A DNA stretch of 45,474 bases from an uncultured Acetobacteraceae bacterium (GCA_903877125.1 CAIRCM010000195.1:1-45474), one strand, 5' to 3'; positions 1-9,005 are shown, counted from the first letter of the stretch. The notes: generated by a model from the sequence alone, not told the origin. Translations and numbers: made by a program.

Positions 1-45
1 CACCTCGGCGAAGCGAAGATTCATCTTCCGGCACAGGGCCTTCGT

Positions 46-80
46 GCATGCTTTGTGGGCCTTGGTGTCCTTGGTGTTGA
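46..80 (-). repeat. CA-rich CACCAAGG intergenic element fragment
   Basis: On the minus strand this stretch contains two near-tandem copies of ACACCAAGG followed by CCCACAAAG. It belongs in style with the CA-rich CACAGAT and CACAGAG elements found elsewhere in the window. Positions 1-147 otherwise hold no convincing gene: the short ORFs here have no ribosome binding site and no recognisable protein. The family assignment is an inference from pattern alone. Confidence 0.4.
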
Positions 81-147
81 AAAATGCGGTCCTCCGATCT
101 GGTTTGTCGCCGGGGCGTAAGAGGATTGTTGGTAAGCTCGGCAAGAT

Positions 148-183
148 GAAAATCCGTTCCGTCTATGTGTGAATACGGAACGG
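148..183 (-). terminator. Rho-independent terminator of the molybdenum hydroxylase gene
   Basis: Positions 154-162 and 175-183 form a perfect 9-bp inverted repeat (CCGTTCCGT / ACGGAACGG) with a 12-nt loop. Read leftward it is followed by ATTTTC, a short U-rich tail. It lies about 50 nt beyond the stop codon of the leftward gene at 233, which fits an intrinsic terminator for that gene. Confidence 0.65.
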
Positions 184-232
184 TCAAGCCCGACCATGAC
201 GGTGCATAGGTCAATCGTTACGACCATTGCTA

Positions 233-2539
233 TCAGTTGGCAAAACGCCCTTCACGCATCGCCCGCCAAATCCGAAACGGCGTCGCCGGCCCATCGAACC
301 CCGTCACCCCGAACGGTGCCAACGCATCCAGCACCGCGTTCGCGATCGCCGGGAACCCGCCCACGGCCCCAGCTTCCCCCGCACCCTTCACACCCAGCGG
401 ATTGGTCGTGCAAGGCGTCCCATCCGTCGAGAATTCATAGGCCGGCAAATCCGCCGCCCGTGGCATCGCATAATCCATGAACGACGCCGCCAACGGCTGC
501 CCGGATCGCGGATCGTAGACCGCCGCTTCCATCAACGCCTGCCCGCTGCCTTGCGCGATCGCCCCATGGGCCTGCCCCGCGGCGACCATCGGGTTCACCA
601 GCACACCGTAATCGTCGACCGCGATGTAACGTTCCAGCGTCACCCGCCCGGTGTCCCGGTCGATCTCCACCTCCGCCACATGGGTACCGTTGGGAAACGT
701 CATCGCCTCCCGCGTCCAGTGATGATACGTATCCAACGGCGTGTTCGCCGCCCGAGCCCGCGCCGCGACGTCGAGAATGCCGATCGAGCGGTTGGTCCCG
801 GCCGCGAGAAACAGCCCATCCTCGAACCGTATGTCCCCAACCCCCACATCCAGCGCCTCGGCCGCGATCGCCAAACCCTTTTGGATGATCCCATCCGAGG
901 CCCGCCAGATCGCCGTGCCACCCATATAGGTCGCCCGCGAGCTGCCATGCCCGCCGCCCATCGGAATCTGATCGGTATCGCCCTGCCGCAGCCGGATGCG
1001 ATCGTTGGGAATCCCCAGCCGGTGCGCCAGAATCTGCGGAAACGTCGTCTCATGCCCTTGGCCGATGGTCTGTGTGCCGGTGATCAGCGACACCGTCCCG
1101 TCCGCCTCGAACCGGATATCGACGTTTTCCGACGGCGGCCCGCCGGTCCCCTTGATATGGCACGCATACCCCAATCCGCGCAGCGCACCCCGCGCCTCGC
1201 TCCCCGCCCGTCGGGCCGCGAACCCATCGAGGTCCGCCTTCGCCAGCGCCCCCTCGAAACAATCGGCGAATTTTCCGCTGTCCACGACAAAGCCAAACGC
1301 ATTCGTCATCGGCAAAACCCGCACCAAATTCCGCCGCCGCAACGCCGCCCGGTCGAACCCGCATTGCCGAGCCGCAACGTCGATCAGACGCTCCAGAATA
1401 TTGACCGTCTCGCCAAAACCAGGCCCCCGCGTGACCCCGATCGGCGTCTGGTTGGTCAGCACCGCCCGCACGTGAATCTCAATCGCCGGCAGCGTGTAAA
1501 CGGTTCCCTGTAGATGCGGATATTGAAACGTCTGCAGCCCGCCCGCGCCGCCAGCCATGTACCCGCCGAGGCACGCCACGCTGCCCACCCGCAACGCCAG
1601 AAAATGCCCCTCCGCATCCAGCGCCAGCGTCGCCTCGGCATGGTGATCGCGCGCCTGATGATCGGACAGAAACACCTCGCTCCGCGTCGCGATCCATTTC
1701 ACCGGCCGGCCCACCCGCCGCGCCGCCCATGGGATCAGCGCGTGCTCGGCATAGGAGAAATTCTTCGCCCCAAACCCCCCGCCGACATCGGGCATGATGA
1801 AGCGCAGCCGGTCGGGCGTCACCCCCAGCCAGCGCGCCGCGAAATCCCGGTTGTTGTGGATCGCCTGCGCCGAGACATGCGCCGTATACCGGTCCTCCGC
1901 CGCGTCATACGCGCCAACCACGCCACGCGGCTCCATCGGATTGGTCACGATTCGATGGTTGACGAACCGATGGGTCACGACATGCGCCGCCGAGGCCATC
2001 GCCCGATCCACCGCATCCGTATCCCCATGCCGCCAATCCAGACACAGATTGCCCGCCACCGCATCGGCCACCAGCGGCGCCCCCGGCGCCAGCGCCGCCG
2101 CATGCGTCGTCACCGCGGGCAGGGGGGCATAATCCACCGCCACCAACTCCGCCGCATCCAGCGCCTGAGCCCTGGTGTCCGCCACCACCAGCGCGACCGG
2201 CTCGCCCACGAACCGCACCTTGTCGCGCGCCAGCAGCGGTTGCGGGATGAAGGCGAAAGGCGCCCCGGTCTGCACATTCGCGATCACCCCCGGCTGCATC
2301 GGTTGCAGCCCGTCGGCATCGGCGTCACCGATCGTCAGCACCGCCAGGACGCCCGGAGCCGCCCGCGCCGCCGCGGTATCGATGCCCCGCACAACCGCAT
2401 GCGCATGCGGGGAGCGGACGAAGACCGCGTGAGCCAGTCCCTCGAACGTCAGATCGTCCAGATAGGCCCCGCCGCCCACCACGAAGCGCGCATCTTCCCG
2501 TCGCTTCGGCGAATCGCCGATTTTGAATTGTGCGCTCAC
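233..2539 (-). CDS. Xanthine dehydrogenase/CoxL-family molybdopterin-binding large subunit
   Basis: A 768-residue molybdenum hydroxylase catalytic subunit, the size of CoxL-type large subunits. Visible landmarks are the N-terminal hammerhead domain (about residues 1-140), the cofactor-binding GGGFGAKN (253-260) and the C-terminal GAGEAG (719-724) with the catalytic base Glu at about 722. At the place where form I CO dehydrogenases carry AYRCSFR, and form II members AYRGAGR, this protein has GVTRGPGFGE (368-377), so it is not a true CO dehydrogenase and its substrate cannot be named. These enzymes normally need FAD (medium) and 2Fe-2S (small) partners; neither is present in the window. The start is GTG at 2539, with GGGAGA about 7 nt upstream. 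It is divergent from the FMN monooxygenase with a 44-bp gap and is followed by a terminator. Confidence 0.88.
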   Translation of the reverse strand: MSAQFKIGDSPKRREDARFVVGGGAYLDDLTFEGLAHAVFVRSPHAHAVVRGIDTAAARAAPGVLAVLTIGDADADGLQPMQPGVIANVQTGAPFAFIPQPLLARDKVRFVGEPVALVVADTRAQALDAAELVAVDYAPLPAVTTHAAALAPGAPLVADAVAGNLCLDWRHGDTDAVDRAMASAAHVVTHRFVNHRIVTNPMEPRGVVGAYDAAEDRYTAHVSAQAIHNNRDFAARWLGVTPDRLRFIMPDVGGGFGAKNFSYAEHALIPWAARRVGRPVKWIATRSEVFLSDHQARDHHAEATLALDAEGHFLALRVGSVACLGGYMAGGAGGLQTFQYPHLQGTVYTLPAIEIHVRAVLTNQTPIGVTRGPGFGETVNILERLIDVAARQCGFDRAALRRRNLVRVLPMTNAFGFVVDSGKFADCFEGALAKADLDGFAARRAGSEARGALRGLGYACHIKGTGGPPSENVDIRFEADGTVSLITGTQTIGQGHETTFPQILAHRLGIPNDRIRLRQGDTDQIPMGGGHGSSRATYMGGTAIWRASDGIIQKGLAIAAEALDVGVGDIRFEDGLFLAAGTNRSIGILDVAARARAANTPLDTYHHWTREAMTFPNGTHVAEVEIDRDTGRVTLERYIAVDDYGVLVNPMVAAGQAHGAIAQGSGQALMEAAVYDPRSGQPLAASFMDYAMPRAADLPAYEFSTDGTPCTTNPLGVKGAGEAGAVGGFPAIANAVLDALAPFGVTGFDGPATPFRIWRAMREGRFAN

Positions 2540-2583
2540 GCGGTCATCTCCCTTTGTTCGTGCAATCCTGGTAGGATAGCGCG

Positions 2584-3969
2584 ATGAAAGTCCGACCCCA
2601 ACTCCACCTCGGCGCGTTCATGCGCCCGGCCTCCATCCATGCTGCCGCCTGGCGATACCCCGGCGCGTTTTCGGATGCGAACTTCAACCTCAAGCACATG
2701 GTGCGCTTCGCCCAGACGCTGGAACGCGGCAAGTTCGACGCGTTCTTCATGGCCGACCATCTGGGCGTGCTGAACATGCCGATCCAGGCCCTCAAGCGCT
2801 CCGCCACCGTCACCAGCTTCGAGCCGCTGACCCTCCTGCCGGCTCTCGCGATGGTGACCGAACATCTCGGCCTGATCGCCACCGCCTCCACCACCTTCGA
2901 TCAGCCGTTCCACATCGCGCGCCGCTTCGCCTCCCTCGATCACATCAGCGGCGGCCGCGCCGCCTGGAACGTGGTCACCACCTCCAACCCCGATTCCGCC
3001 AAAAATTTCGGCCTCGAGGAACATGTCGAGCATGACGAGCGCTACTGGCGCGCCCGCGAGTTCATCGGTGTGGTCAAGGGATTGTGGGATTCCTTCGCGG
3101 AAGACGCCTTCATCCGAAACACCGAAACCGGCGAGTATTTCGACCCGTCGCGGATGCACGTCCTCAACCACAAGGGCCCGCAACTGTCCGTCCGCGGCCC
3201 GCTGAATATCGCCCGCCCGATCCAGGGCTATCCGGTGATCGTGCAGGCCGGCGCGTCCGAGGCCGGGCGTCAGGTTGCCGCCGAAACCGCCGAGGCCATC
3301 TTCGCCAGCCAGCGCGACATCGCCGAAGCCCGCGCCTTCTCCGCCGATATCCGCGGCCGGATGGAAAAATGCGGCCGCGATCCCCGGCACATGAAAATCC
3401 TCCCCGGCTGCTTCGTCGTCGTGGGCGAAACCATGGAAGAGGCCCAGGAAAAACGCCTCCGCCTCGACAGTCTCGTCCACTATGACAGCGCCATCGCCCA
3501 GCTTTCGATCAATCTGGGCTGCGACGCCTCGCTGTTCGACCCCGACGCGCCCCTGCCGGAAATCCCCCCAACCAACGCCAGCCAAAGCGGCCGAGACCGC
3601 ACGGTGGCCATGGCAAAGCGGGAGGGCCTGACAGTCCGTCAGCTCGCCCAACGCATCGGCGGCTATGGCGGCCTGTCGATGGTCGGCACGCCAGCGTCGA
3701 TCGCCGACACGATGCAGGAATGGCTGGAAACCGGGGCCTCCGACGGCTTCAACATCATGTTCCCCTACCTGCCCGGCGGCCTCGACGATTTCGTCGACCG
3801 CGTGGTGCCCGAACTGCAACGCCGCGGCATCTTCCGCACCGAATACCAGGGCAAGACCCTGCGCGAGAACCTCGGTCTACCCCGGCCGGAAAACCCGTTT
3901 TTCGCCAACCCTGCTCTGAGCCCTCATGGCGGGGCCCGTCCCGGCCCGCCCGCATCGTCGACAGCGTGA
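2584..3969 (+). CDS. NtaA/SnaA/DszA-type FMN-dependent monooxygenase
   Basis: A 461-residue luciferase-like monooxygenase of the nitrilotriacetate monooxygenase component A family. These enzymes use FMNH2 supplied by a separate flavin reductase to oxygenate small substrates; the substrate here is unknown. Family features seen include HLGAFMRPASIHAAAWRYP at the N terminus, FFMADHLGVLN, the LDHISGGRAAWNVVTT segment, and QAGASEAGRQVAAETAEAIF. An SD-like TAGGAT precedes the ATG by about 7 nt. The recognisable family sequence ends around PENPFFANP; the last ~18 residues (rich in G, P, A, S) and the stop codon are encoded by the first unit of the downstream tandem repeat, so the repeat appears to have extended or replaced the natural C terminus. 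No flavin reductase gene is nearby. Confidence 0.88.
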   Translation: MKVRPQLHLGAFMRPASIHAAAWRYPGAFSDANFNLKHMVRFAQTLERGKFDAFFMADHLGVLNMPIQALKRSATVTSFEPLTLLPALAMVTEHLGLIATASTTFDQPFHIARRFASLDHISGGRAAWNVVTTSNPDSAKNFGLEEHVEHDERYWRAREFIGVVKGLWDSFAEDAFIRNTETGEYFDPSRMHVLNHKGPQLSVRGPLNIARPIQGYPVIVQAGASEAGRQVAAETAEAIFASQRDIAEARAFSADIRGRMEKCGRDPRHMKILPGCFVVVGETMEEAQEKRLRLDSLVHYDSAIAQLSINLGCDASLFDPDAPLPEIPPTNASQSGRDRTVAMAKREGLTVRQLAQRIGGYGGLSMVGTPASIADTMQEWLETGASDGFNIMFPYLPGGLDDFVDRVVPELQRRGIFRTEYQGKTLRENLGLPRPENPFFANPALSPHGGARPGPPASSTA

Positions 3970-4405
3970 TCGCCAGAGATGGAATCACGCGATCAAACAA
4001 AGACGTATACCAGCCCGTATAAACTTTGCCGTGCCGGCCGACCGAACCACGTCATGCCGAAAAACCCTGCACTGCGCCGTCATGGCCAAGCCTGTCCCGG
4101 CCACCCATAGCGGCACCCGGCCCGCCCGCATCGTCGACAGCGTGATCGCCAAAGGTGGAATCACGCGATCAAACAAAGACGTATACCAGCCCGTAAAAAC
4201 TTTGACGCACCGGCCGACCTACTCACGTCATGCCGGAAAACCCTGCTCTGCACCGTCATGGCCGGGCCTGTCCCGGCCACCTATAGCGGCACCGACCCTT
4301 CGACACCAAACGATCGCAGTCCAGAGCGTGATCGCCAAAGGTGGAATCACGCGATCAAACAAAGACGTATACAAGCCCGTATAAACTTTGACGTACCGGC
4401 ATCGC
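3907..4405 (+). repeat. Three tandem ~176-bp repeat units with REP-like palindrome
   Basis: Three head-to-tail units begin at 3907, 4063 and 4239, each with AACCCTGC near its start. Each carries CATGGC..GCCCGTCCCGGCC, then GCGTGATCGCC, then GGAATCACGCGATCAAAC at 3981, 4157 and 4343, then AAAGACGTATA and a conserved ..AAACTTTG. GCGTGAT and ATCACGC in one unit can pair around an 11-13 nt loop. This occupies the whole gap between the monooxygenase and the acyltransferase gene; no coding sequence is supported in it. The shared GAATCACGCGATC core recurs near 23,010 and 42,050, so it is a dispersed family that has amplified locally here. Confidence 0.85.
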
Positions 4406-4443
4406 GGGTAGGCATCCGCCACGAGGCAATCATCGCGCGCGCT

Positions 4444-6339
4444 CTAACGCAGGGAGTCCAGCAGCTTCCGGAAATCCGGCCCCAACCAAAGCGACACAGT
4501 CGCCGTGATGTGGTTGTTGTCGGCCCGATACACCAACTGCCCGTCCTTGATCGCCGGGCAGTATTTCGCGTCGCAGAACCGGTCCGACAGATCCAGCAGC
4601 CCGATCCCCGGCAACGATCGCACGACCGGCAATTCCGGCGAATCATCCTTCAGCGCCTCCGCCCGGGGCGTCAGGCACGTCTCCGGCGCCCGCGTTTCCA
4701 GACATTCCGTGCCCATCGCCTTGCTGCTGAGCGGCGTGTCCCGCACCACCACCACATGCGGTGCGATGGACGCCATGTGCACAAGCGTCTTGCGAAATCC
4801 GTCCTTCCAGATCGGCACCGACTCCGAAACCGGCAGCTCCTTCCCCGTCACCTTGTCATGCAGATGCAGCGCCCCGCCGCCCCCCGCCACAATGATGATG
4901 AGATCGGGCTTGAACTGGCCGATCCCCTCGTAAACATGGCTGTGGAATTCCGTGCAGCCGCGGTCGTTCGTCTCGAATTCGATCGGCGAGCAACCCCCGC
5001 GCGCCCACACCCGGAACTCCCACCCCGCCGCCACCGCCGCCGCGTTCACCCCGTCGAACATCTGCTCCGCATGGCTGTCGCCATACAGCACCACACGGTG
5101 CGCGCCGCCCGGCTGGCCGAACACGCAGCCCCCGCCGTCCGCGAGTTCCTGCGTCTTGCACCTCGGCCCGTCAGCCTTCGCCGCGACCAACCGCTTGAGA
5201 ATCTCCGCCCGCGCCGAAGCATAAGCGGAATCGAGCGGCGGCAGCACGAACGCCAGCGCCGCGACCCCGAGGCTGCAGACGATGCCAAACCCCACCAGCC
5301 TCGCCGGTCGCACGCGGGCCGGAAGGGCGACCCGCAGCGGATGCTCCACGAACGCATAAGCAAGCCCCGCCACCACGAAGATGACCGCGAATGTCCCCCG
5401 CAGGCCGATGAACGGCGCGACGAACACCAGCACCGGCCAATGCCAGAGATACAGGCTGTACGACCGCATCCCGATCCACTGCATGACCGGATTGCCCAAA
5501 ACCCTGTTCTCGGCGAACGACGGCGAAACCGCGCCGCCATACAGCATCGCCGCCCCCGAAAGCGTCGGCAGCAGCGTCGCGATATGCGGGTTGATCGGCA
5601 GGTAATCGACCACCGCGATACTCGTCAGCAGCACCGTCAGCCCCGCCCATCCGATCGCCGTCGCATACCGCCCGATCCCCGGCCGCCAAACCGCCATCAC
5701 CGCGCCCGTCGCCAACTCCCATGCTCGGGACTCGGTATCGAAATACGCCCGCGACGGCTCAACCGCGGACCAATACAGCATCGCCACGAACGACCCCGCG
5801 ACGATCGCGCCAAGAAACGCCAGCGTCGCCGGCCGGCTCAACCGCTTCAGCCACCAAACCCCCAGGCCCAGACAGGCCGGCCAGAACATGTAGAATTGTT
5901 CTTCAAGGCTGAGCGACCAGAAATGCAAAATCGGACTCGCCTGCACCGTCTGGTCGAAATAATCCACCGCCCGGGCCGAGAAATGATAATTGGCGAAATA
6001 CAGCAGCGCCGAGGCGATGTCCCGCGCACCAGCCTCATGCGTCAGAACCGGCGCGAGCAACATGATACACGCCATCGTCACCGCCAGCGTCAGCAACGCG
6101 TTCGGCAGCAGCCGCGCCGCCCGACGACCCCAAAAGCGCAGCAGGTCGATCCGCCCGTCCCGCGCCGCCTCCCGCACCAGAATGCCGGTGATCAGAAAGC
6201 CGGAGATCACGTAGAACGCGTCGATCGCCAGGTAGCCGGACGCGAACCCCGGCACTTCGGCGTGATAAAGAATGGCCGCCAGGATCAGGAATGCCCGGAG
6301 ACCTTCGATATCGGGGCGGAAAACGCTGCTGGGTCGCAT
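4444..6339 (-). CDS. OafA/YrhL-type acyltransferase with C-terminal SGNH domain
   Basis: A 631-residue inner-membrane O-acyltransferase. The N-terminal half (about residues 1-370) is an Acyl_transf_3 domain with around ten hydrophobic segments; it opens with FRPDIEGLRAFLIL and has the conserved His at 26 (LYHAEVPG). After the last membrane span the chain continues as an SGNH-hydrolase-like domain with the nucleophile motif YGDSHAE (419-425) and a terminal DNNHIT (608-613) supplying the likely Asp/His pair. Two-domain proteins of this type O-acetylate lipopolysaccharide, exopolysaccharide or peptidoglycan sugars, the membrane part moving the acyl group and the periplasmic SGNH part transferring it. 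The acceptor is not evident from context. The 3' end faces the tandem repeat and there is no obvious operon partner. Confidence 0.9.
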   Translation of the reverse strand: MRPSSVFRPDIEGLRAFLILAAILYHAEVPGFASGYLAIDAFYVISGFLITGILVREAARDGRIDLLRFWGRRAARLLPNALLTLAVTMACIMLLAPVLTHEAGARDIASALLYFANYHFSARAVDYFDQTVQASPILHFWSLSLEEQFYMFWPACLGLGVWWLKRLSRPATLAFLGAIVAGSFVAMLYWSAVEPSRAYFDTESRAWELATGAVMAVWRPGIGRYATAIGWAGLTVLLTSIAVVDYLPINPHIATLLPTLSGAAMLYGGAVSPSFAENRVLGNPVMQWIGMRSYSLYLWHWPVLVFVAPFIGLRGTFAVIFVVAGLAYAFVEHPLRVALPARVRPARLVGFGIVCSLGVAALAFVLPPLDSAYASARAEILKRLVAAKADGPRCKTQELADGGGCVFGQPGGAHRVVLYGDSHAEQMFDGVNAAAVAAGWEFRVWARGGCSPIEFETNDRGCTEFHSHVYEGIGQFKPDLIIIVAGGGGALHLHDKVTGKELPVSESVPIWKDGFRKTLVHMASIAPHVVVVRDTPLSSKAMGTECLETRAPETCLTPRAEALKDDSPELPVVRSLPGIGLLDLSDRFCDAKYCPAIKDGQLVYRADNNHITATVSLWLGPDFRKLLDSLR

Positions 6340-6391
6340 TCAAAATCCAAATCGCTGCTGCCACCGGCCACGCGGTATAGGTCCTCTGGGC

Positions 6392-6844
6392 CTAGTGCAA
6401 CGGTTCAGCCGGCAAAGCGAAGGGCGCGCTGACGATAAGCGACGGCGGAGAAACCGCCGTCGCCACGAATCTAAACTTCCCCGGCCCGTAATAGATATTT
6501 GCTCGGCATACCATATTACACTGTCCCGAACAACTGAACCCTCGCCAGCGCCGAACATTCAAAGCACCCGACGGCGCGATCGTGACCGTCGTGGCCGATC
6601 CCGGGGGATCGCATCGCTCAACGGCATTTAATTCAGTGGTAACCGGAACCCAACCAACCGCCTCCAGCTTCTGCACCGCGATGGTCATATGAATCGCCAC
6701 CGGTGCGGGGCCGGCGTTGACGATTCGCAAGCCGCCCGCGGGTTCGGTCAGCTCCAGCCGCAACGTCCCCGCGTCCTGCGCGAGGGCCGGACCGCCGAGA
6801 ATGAGAACGCAAAACGCTAGCGCGTAACGTCGAAAAGCGGCCAT
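6392..6844 (-). CDS. Small exported protein of unknown function
   Basis: 150 residues with a clear Sec signal peptide (MAAFRRYALAFCVLILGG.., cleavage likely after PALA, about residue 22). The mature part looks like a small beta-sandwich and has four Cys (ERCDPP, GFSCSGQCNMVCRAN) that could form disulfides in the periplasm. I do not recognise the family. The start overlaps the end of the upstream gene by 28 nt, and GGAAG lies about 7 nt before the ATG inside that gene, which points to translational coupling and a shared role. Low chance of being a shadow ORF: codon use is normal and the signal peptide is convincing. Confidence 0.75.
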   Translation of the reverse strand: MAAFRRYALAFCVLILGGPALAQDAGTLRLELTEPAGGLRIVNAGPAPVAIHMTIAVQKLEAVGWVPVTTELNAVERCDPPGSATTVTIAPSGALNVRRWRGFSCSGQCNMVCRANIYYGPGKFRFVATAVSPPSLIVSAPFALPAEPLH

Positions 6845-7668
6845 CCCTGAGCTTCCACGAGGTTAGGCCGCTGCTCGGCCGTGCCAGCTATGTTATTGCA
6901 GTTGGTCGTCTGAGGCGTCGTTAACACCGTCGTGAACCGGCCATCGTTGATCGGGCCGGCTATGACGTGGCCGACATTGGCCGCCGTGCCAGCCGCGACA
7001 GCCGCGATCGTCGGACTGGCGGCGGCGTTCGGGAACGTGAACCGGTTCTGCCAATGCACATTCCAGTAAAGGTTCTGCAGAAAATGCAGCCGCCCGCCGG
7101 GTTCCCTGACGACAAACGACGTACAGAAATGAAACTCCAGTTGCACCTCGCTCAAGAACACCGTTTTCCCCGTGCGTCCGTTGCGGAGGGAAAACGCGGC
7201 GAAATCGCCAGGGACGTCCGCATGAATCGCGCTGATGGTCGACGGAAAGGCCGGGCTGGCCGGCAGTGGTACGACCAAGCTAAGCGCCGGCCCACCCGTG
7301 GCAGGAACCAGGGTCGCGGGAGAGGCACCCGTGCCATAAAACGGCGCCCCCGCCACAAGGCAGTCGAAGCAGGCTTGGCGGGGCCGGGCCGGTGGACGCG
7401 CGCGCTGCACGAACACGCTGCCGTCGGCCTGGGTAAGACCGCGATAGGCCCGCCAATTCGTCTCGATCCATTGGGCCTGGAGAAACCCAACGTTCCAGCC
7501 AGTGCCAACATCCCCCGCTGCGCCATGCAGCGTGACGGTGCCAACGCACTCGATCCCGCTGGACAGGCGGAAACTCGCGCCGCGCACCCCGTTCGACACA
7601 GTGGATCTAACCGGTGCCATCGAAGGCCGTCGGGTGACGGTTAAGCTGGACGATGAGATCGTAATCAT
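6817..7668 (-). CDS. Unknown protein, coupled to the small exported protein
   Basis: About 283 residues from the ATG at 7668, which has a G-rich SD-like run (TTGGGGGGC) 10 nt upstream. The open frame continues to an ATG at 7731 and another at 7842, but the latter overlaps the start of divergent galE and has no ribosome binding site. No signal peptide or membrane span is seen with the 7668 start. Distinctive stretches are NVGFLQAQWIETNWRAYRG, FVQRARPPARPRQACFDC, and a late HFLQNLYWNVHWQNRFTF; the composition suggests a beta-rich protein. I do not recognise the family. The tight overlap with the exported 150-residue protein suggests they act together. Divergent from galE with about 150 bp between the chosen starts. 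Confidence 0.65.
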   Translation of the reverse strand: MITISSSSLTVTRRPSMAPVRSTVSNGVRGASFRLSSGIECVGTVTLHGAAGDVGTGWNVGFLQAQWIETNWRAYRGLTQADGSVFVQRARPPARPRQACFDCLVAGAPFYGTGASPATLVPATGGPALSLVVPLPASPAFPSTISAIHADVPGDFAAFSLRNGRTGKTVFLSEVQLEFHFCTSFVVREPGGRLHFLQNLYWNVHWQNRFTFPNAAASPTIAAVAAGTAANVGHVIAGPINDGRFTTVLTTPQTTNCNNIAGTAEQRPNLVEAQGWPLFDVTR

Positions 7669-7819
7669 TACCGCGTTGCCCCCCAAGAGCGTTCGCAGTG
7701 CATCCTGCTTGCCCGGAATCTGCCTGTCCATCAATGGATGCGGCGCATCACGCGATCTTGTCTTCGCCGCGCGATGGCGGTACCCGAGGGCTCCGTCGCC
7801 GCTCGAGGATCTCTGCCGC

Positions 7820-8806
7820 ATGCCCCGTCGTTTTCTGGTCACCGGCGGCGCCGGCTATGTCGGCAGCCATCTCGTGGCCGCGCTCTGCGATCGCGGCGAT
7901 ACCGCCGTCGTGCTGGACAACCTCAGCATCGGCCATCGCCAGGCCGTCCCCGATGGGGTCGAATTGATCGAGGCCGATCTGGCCGACGCCGCCGCGATCG
8001 ACGCCGTGCTGAAAAACGGCCCATGGGACGCGGTGTTTCACTTCGCCGCGCTGTCCCAGGTCGGCGAATCGATGCGCGAGCCGCTGCGCTACCTCATGCA
8101 AAACGCCGGCAACGGCATGCGGCTGATCGACGCCTGCGTGCGCCACCGCGTCGGCCGCTTCGTCCTGTCATCCACCGCCGCGCTCTTCAGCGTAACCGGC
8201 GACGGGCTGATCCCCGAGGACGCGCCGATCGATCCAAACTCGGCCTACGGCGACAGCAAATGGATGATCGAGCGTACACTGCGCTGGGCCAGCGAGGTCC
8301 AAGGCATGCGCCACGCCTGCCTGCGCTACTTCAACGCCGCCGGTGCCGACCCCAAAGGCCGGCTGGGCGAGGATCACCGTCCCGAAACCCACCTCATGCC
8401 GCTCGCCATCGACGCCGCGCTCGGCCGCCGTCCGCCGCTGACCGTGTTCGGCAACGATTATCCCACCCCAGACGGAACCTGCGTGCGCGACTACATCCAC
8501 GTCAGCGACCTCGCCGAGGCCCACCTGCTGGCCGTCGATGCGATGGAAGATGGCGATATCCGGTGGAACCTCGGCAACGGCGCCGGCTATTCGGTGATGG
8601 AAATCCTTCAGGCAGTTGAACGGGTCTCGGGCCTCCCCGTGCCGCACACGATATCGGACCGCAGGGCAGGGGACGCCGCGTCGCTGGTGGCCTCGGCCGC
8701 GCCGGCGCTGCGGGCCGGCTGGCAGCCGAAATTCGCCGATATCGATACGATCGTGCGGACCGCGTTCCTGTGGCGCCAGGCGCATCCGCACGGCTACGGG
8801 AATTAA
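7820..8806 (+). CDS. galE: UDP-glucose 4-epimerase
   Basis: A 328-residue extended short-chain dehydrogenase that interconverts UDP-glucose and UDP-galactose (cytosolic, NAD-dependent), feeding surface polysaccharide synthesis. The Rossmann motif TGGAGYVGSH is at 8-17, DNLSIGH (33-39) replaces the usual DNL..G loop, the catalytic Ser lies in LSSTAA (about 118), and YxxxK is Y143/K147 in SAYGDSKW. RYFNAAGADP and VRDYIHVSDLAEAH are classic GalE signatures. The open frame extends further upstream, but the start at 7820 gives the correct N terminus and has GAGGAT about 10 nt before it. The gene stands alone; the neighbouring acyltransferase could use the same sugar pool, but that is speculation. 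Confidence 0.93.
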   Translation: MPRRFLVTGGAGYVGSHLVAALCDRGDTAVVLDNLSIGHRQAVPDGVELIEADLADAAAIDAVLKNGPWDAVFHFAALSQVGESMREPLRYLMQNAGNGMRLIDACVRHRVGRFVLSSTAALFSVTGDGLIPEDAPIDPNSAYGDSKWMIERTLRWASEVQGMRHACLRYFNAAGADPKGRLGEDHRPETHLMPLAIDAALGRRPPLTVFGNDYPTPDGTCVRDYIHVSDLAEAHLLAVDAMEDGDIRWNLGNGAGYSVMEILQAVERVSGLPVPHTISDRRAGDAASLVASAAPALRAGWQPKFADIDTIVRTAFLWRQAHPHGYGN

Positions 8807-8891
8807 ACCGGCAGCCCGACGAGAGTAAATGGGGCCGGCCAGGTCCGATAACGCTGCCTGGACAACGCCACGATCCAAACACCGAACTCGT

Positions 8892-9005
8892 CGATGCAGC
8901 GCACAGATCGCTCGGAACCGGGATCGCCTGGGGCATAAAAGACCGCGCCCGGGTAACCGGCTTTCGTGTCATCTGTGCCCTTAATCGGTGTAATCTGTGG
9001 TTTAT
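8892..9005. repeat. CACAGAT-type intergenic element (copy A)
   Basis: On the minus strand, 8962-9005 reads CACAGATTACACCGATTAAG then GGCACAGATGACACGAAAG: two CACAGAT words 22 nt apart. It matches the element at 14,181-14,222 over most of its length. A degenerate partner in the other orientation (GCGCACAGATCGCTCGG, 8900-8916) lies about 50 nt away, so the whole may be an inverted-repeat element. The rest of the 372-bp gap between galE and epmB (8807-9178) holds an AT-rich patch around 9095-9118 and nothing else I can name. Confidence 0.6.

Noticed and set aside
1-232. 68-codon minus-strand frame at 21-227
   Set aside because: It runs through the terminator hairpin and the CA-rich element and has no ribosome binding site.
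4258-6432. A 724-codon plus-strand open frame opposite the acyltransferase
   Set aside because: Its product is almost wholly Arg, Pro, His and Gln, the usual result of reading GC-rich codons antisense; the minus-strand protein has clear domains.
7738-7765. A further copy of the REP-like palindrome near the galE start
   Set aside because: GCGCATCACGCGATC resembles the core, but the left arm is lost and the flanks do not match; chance in GC-rich DNA is likely.
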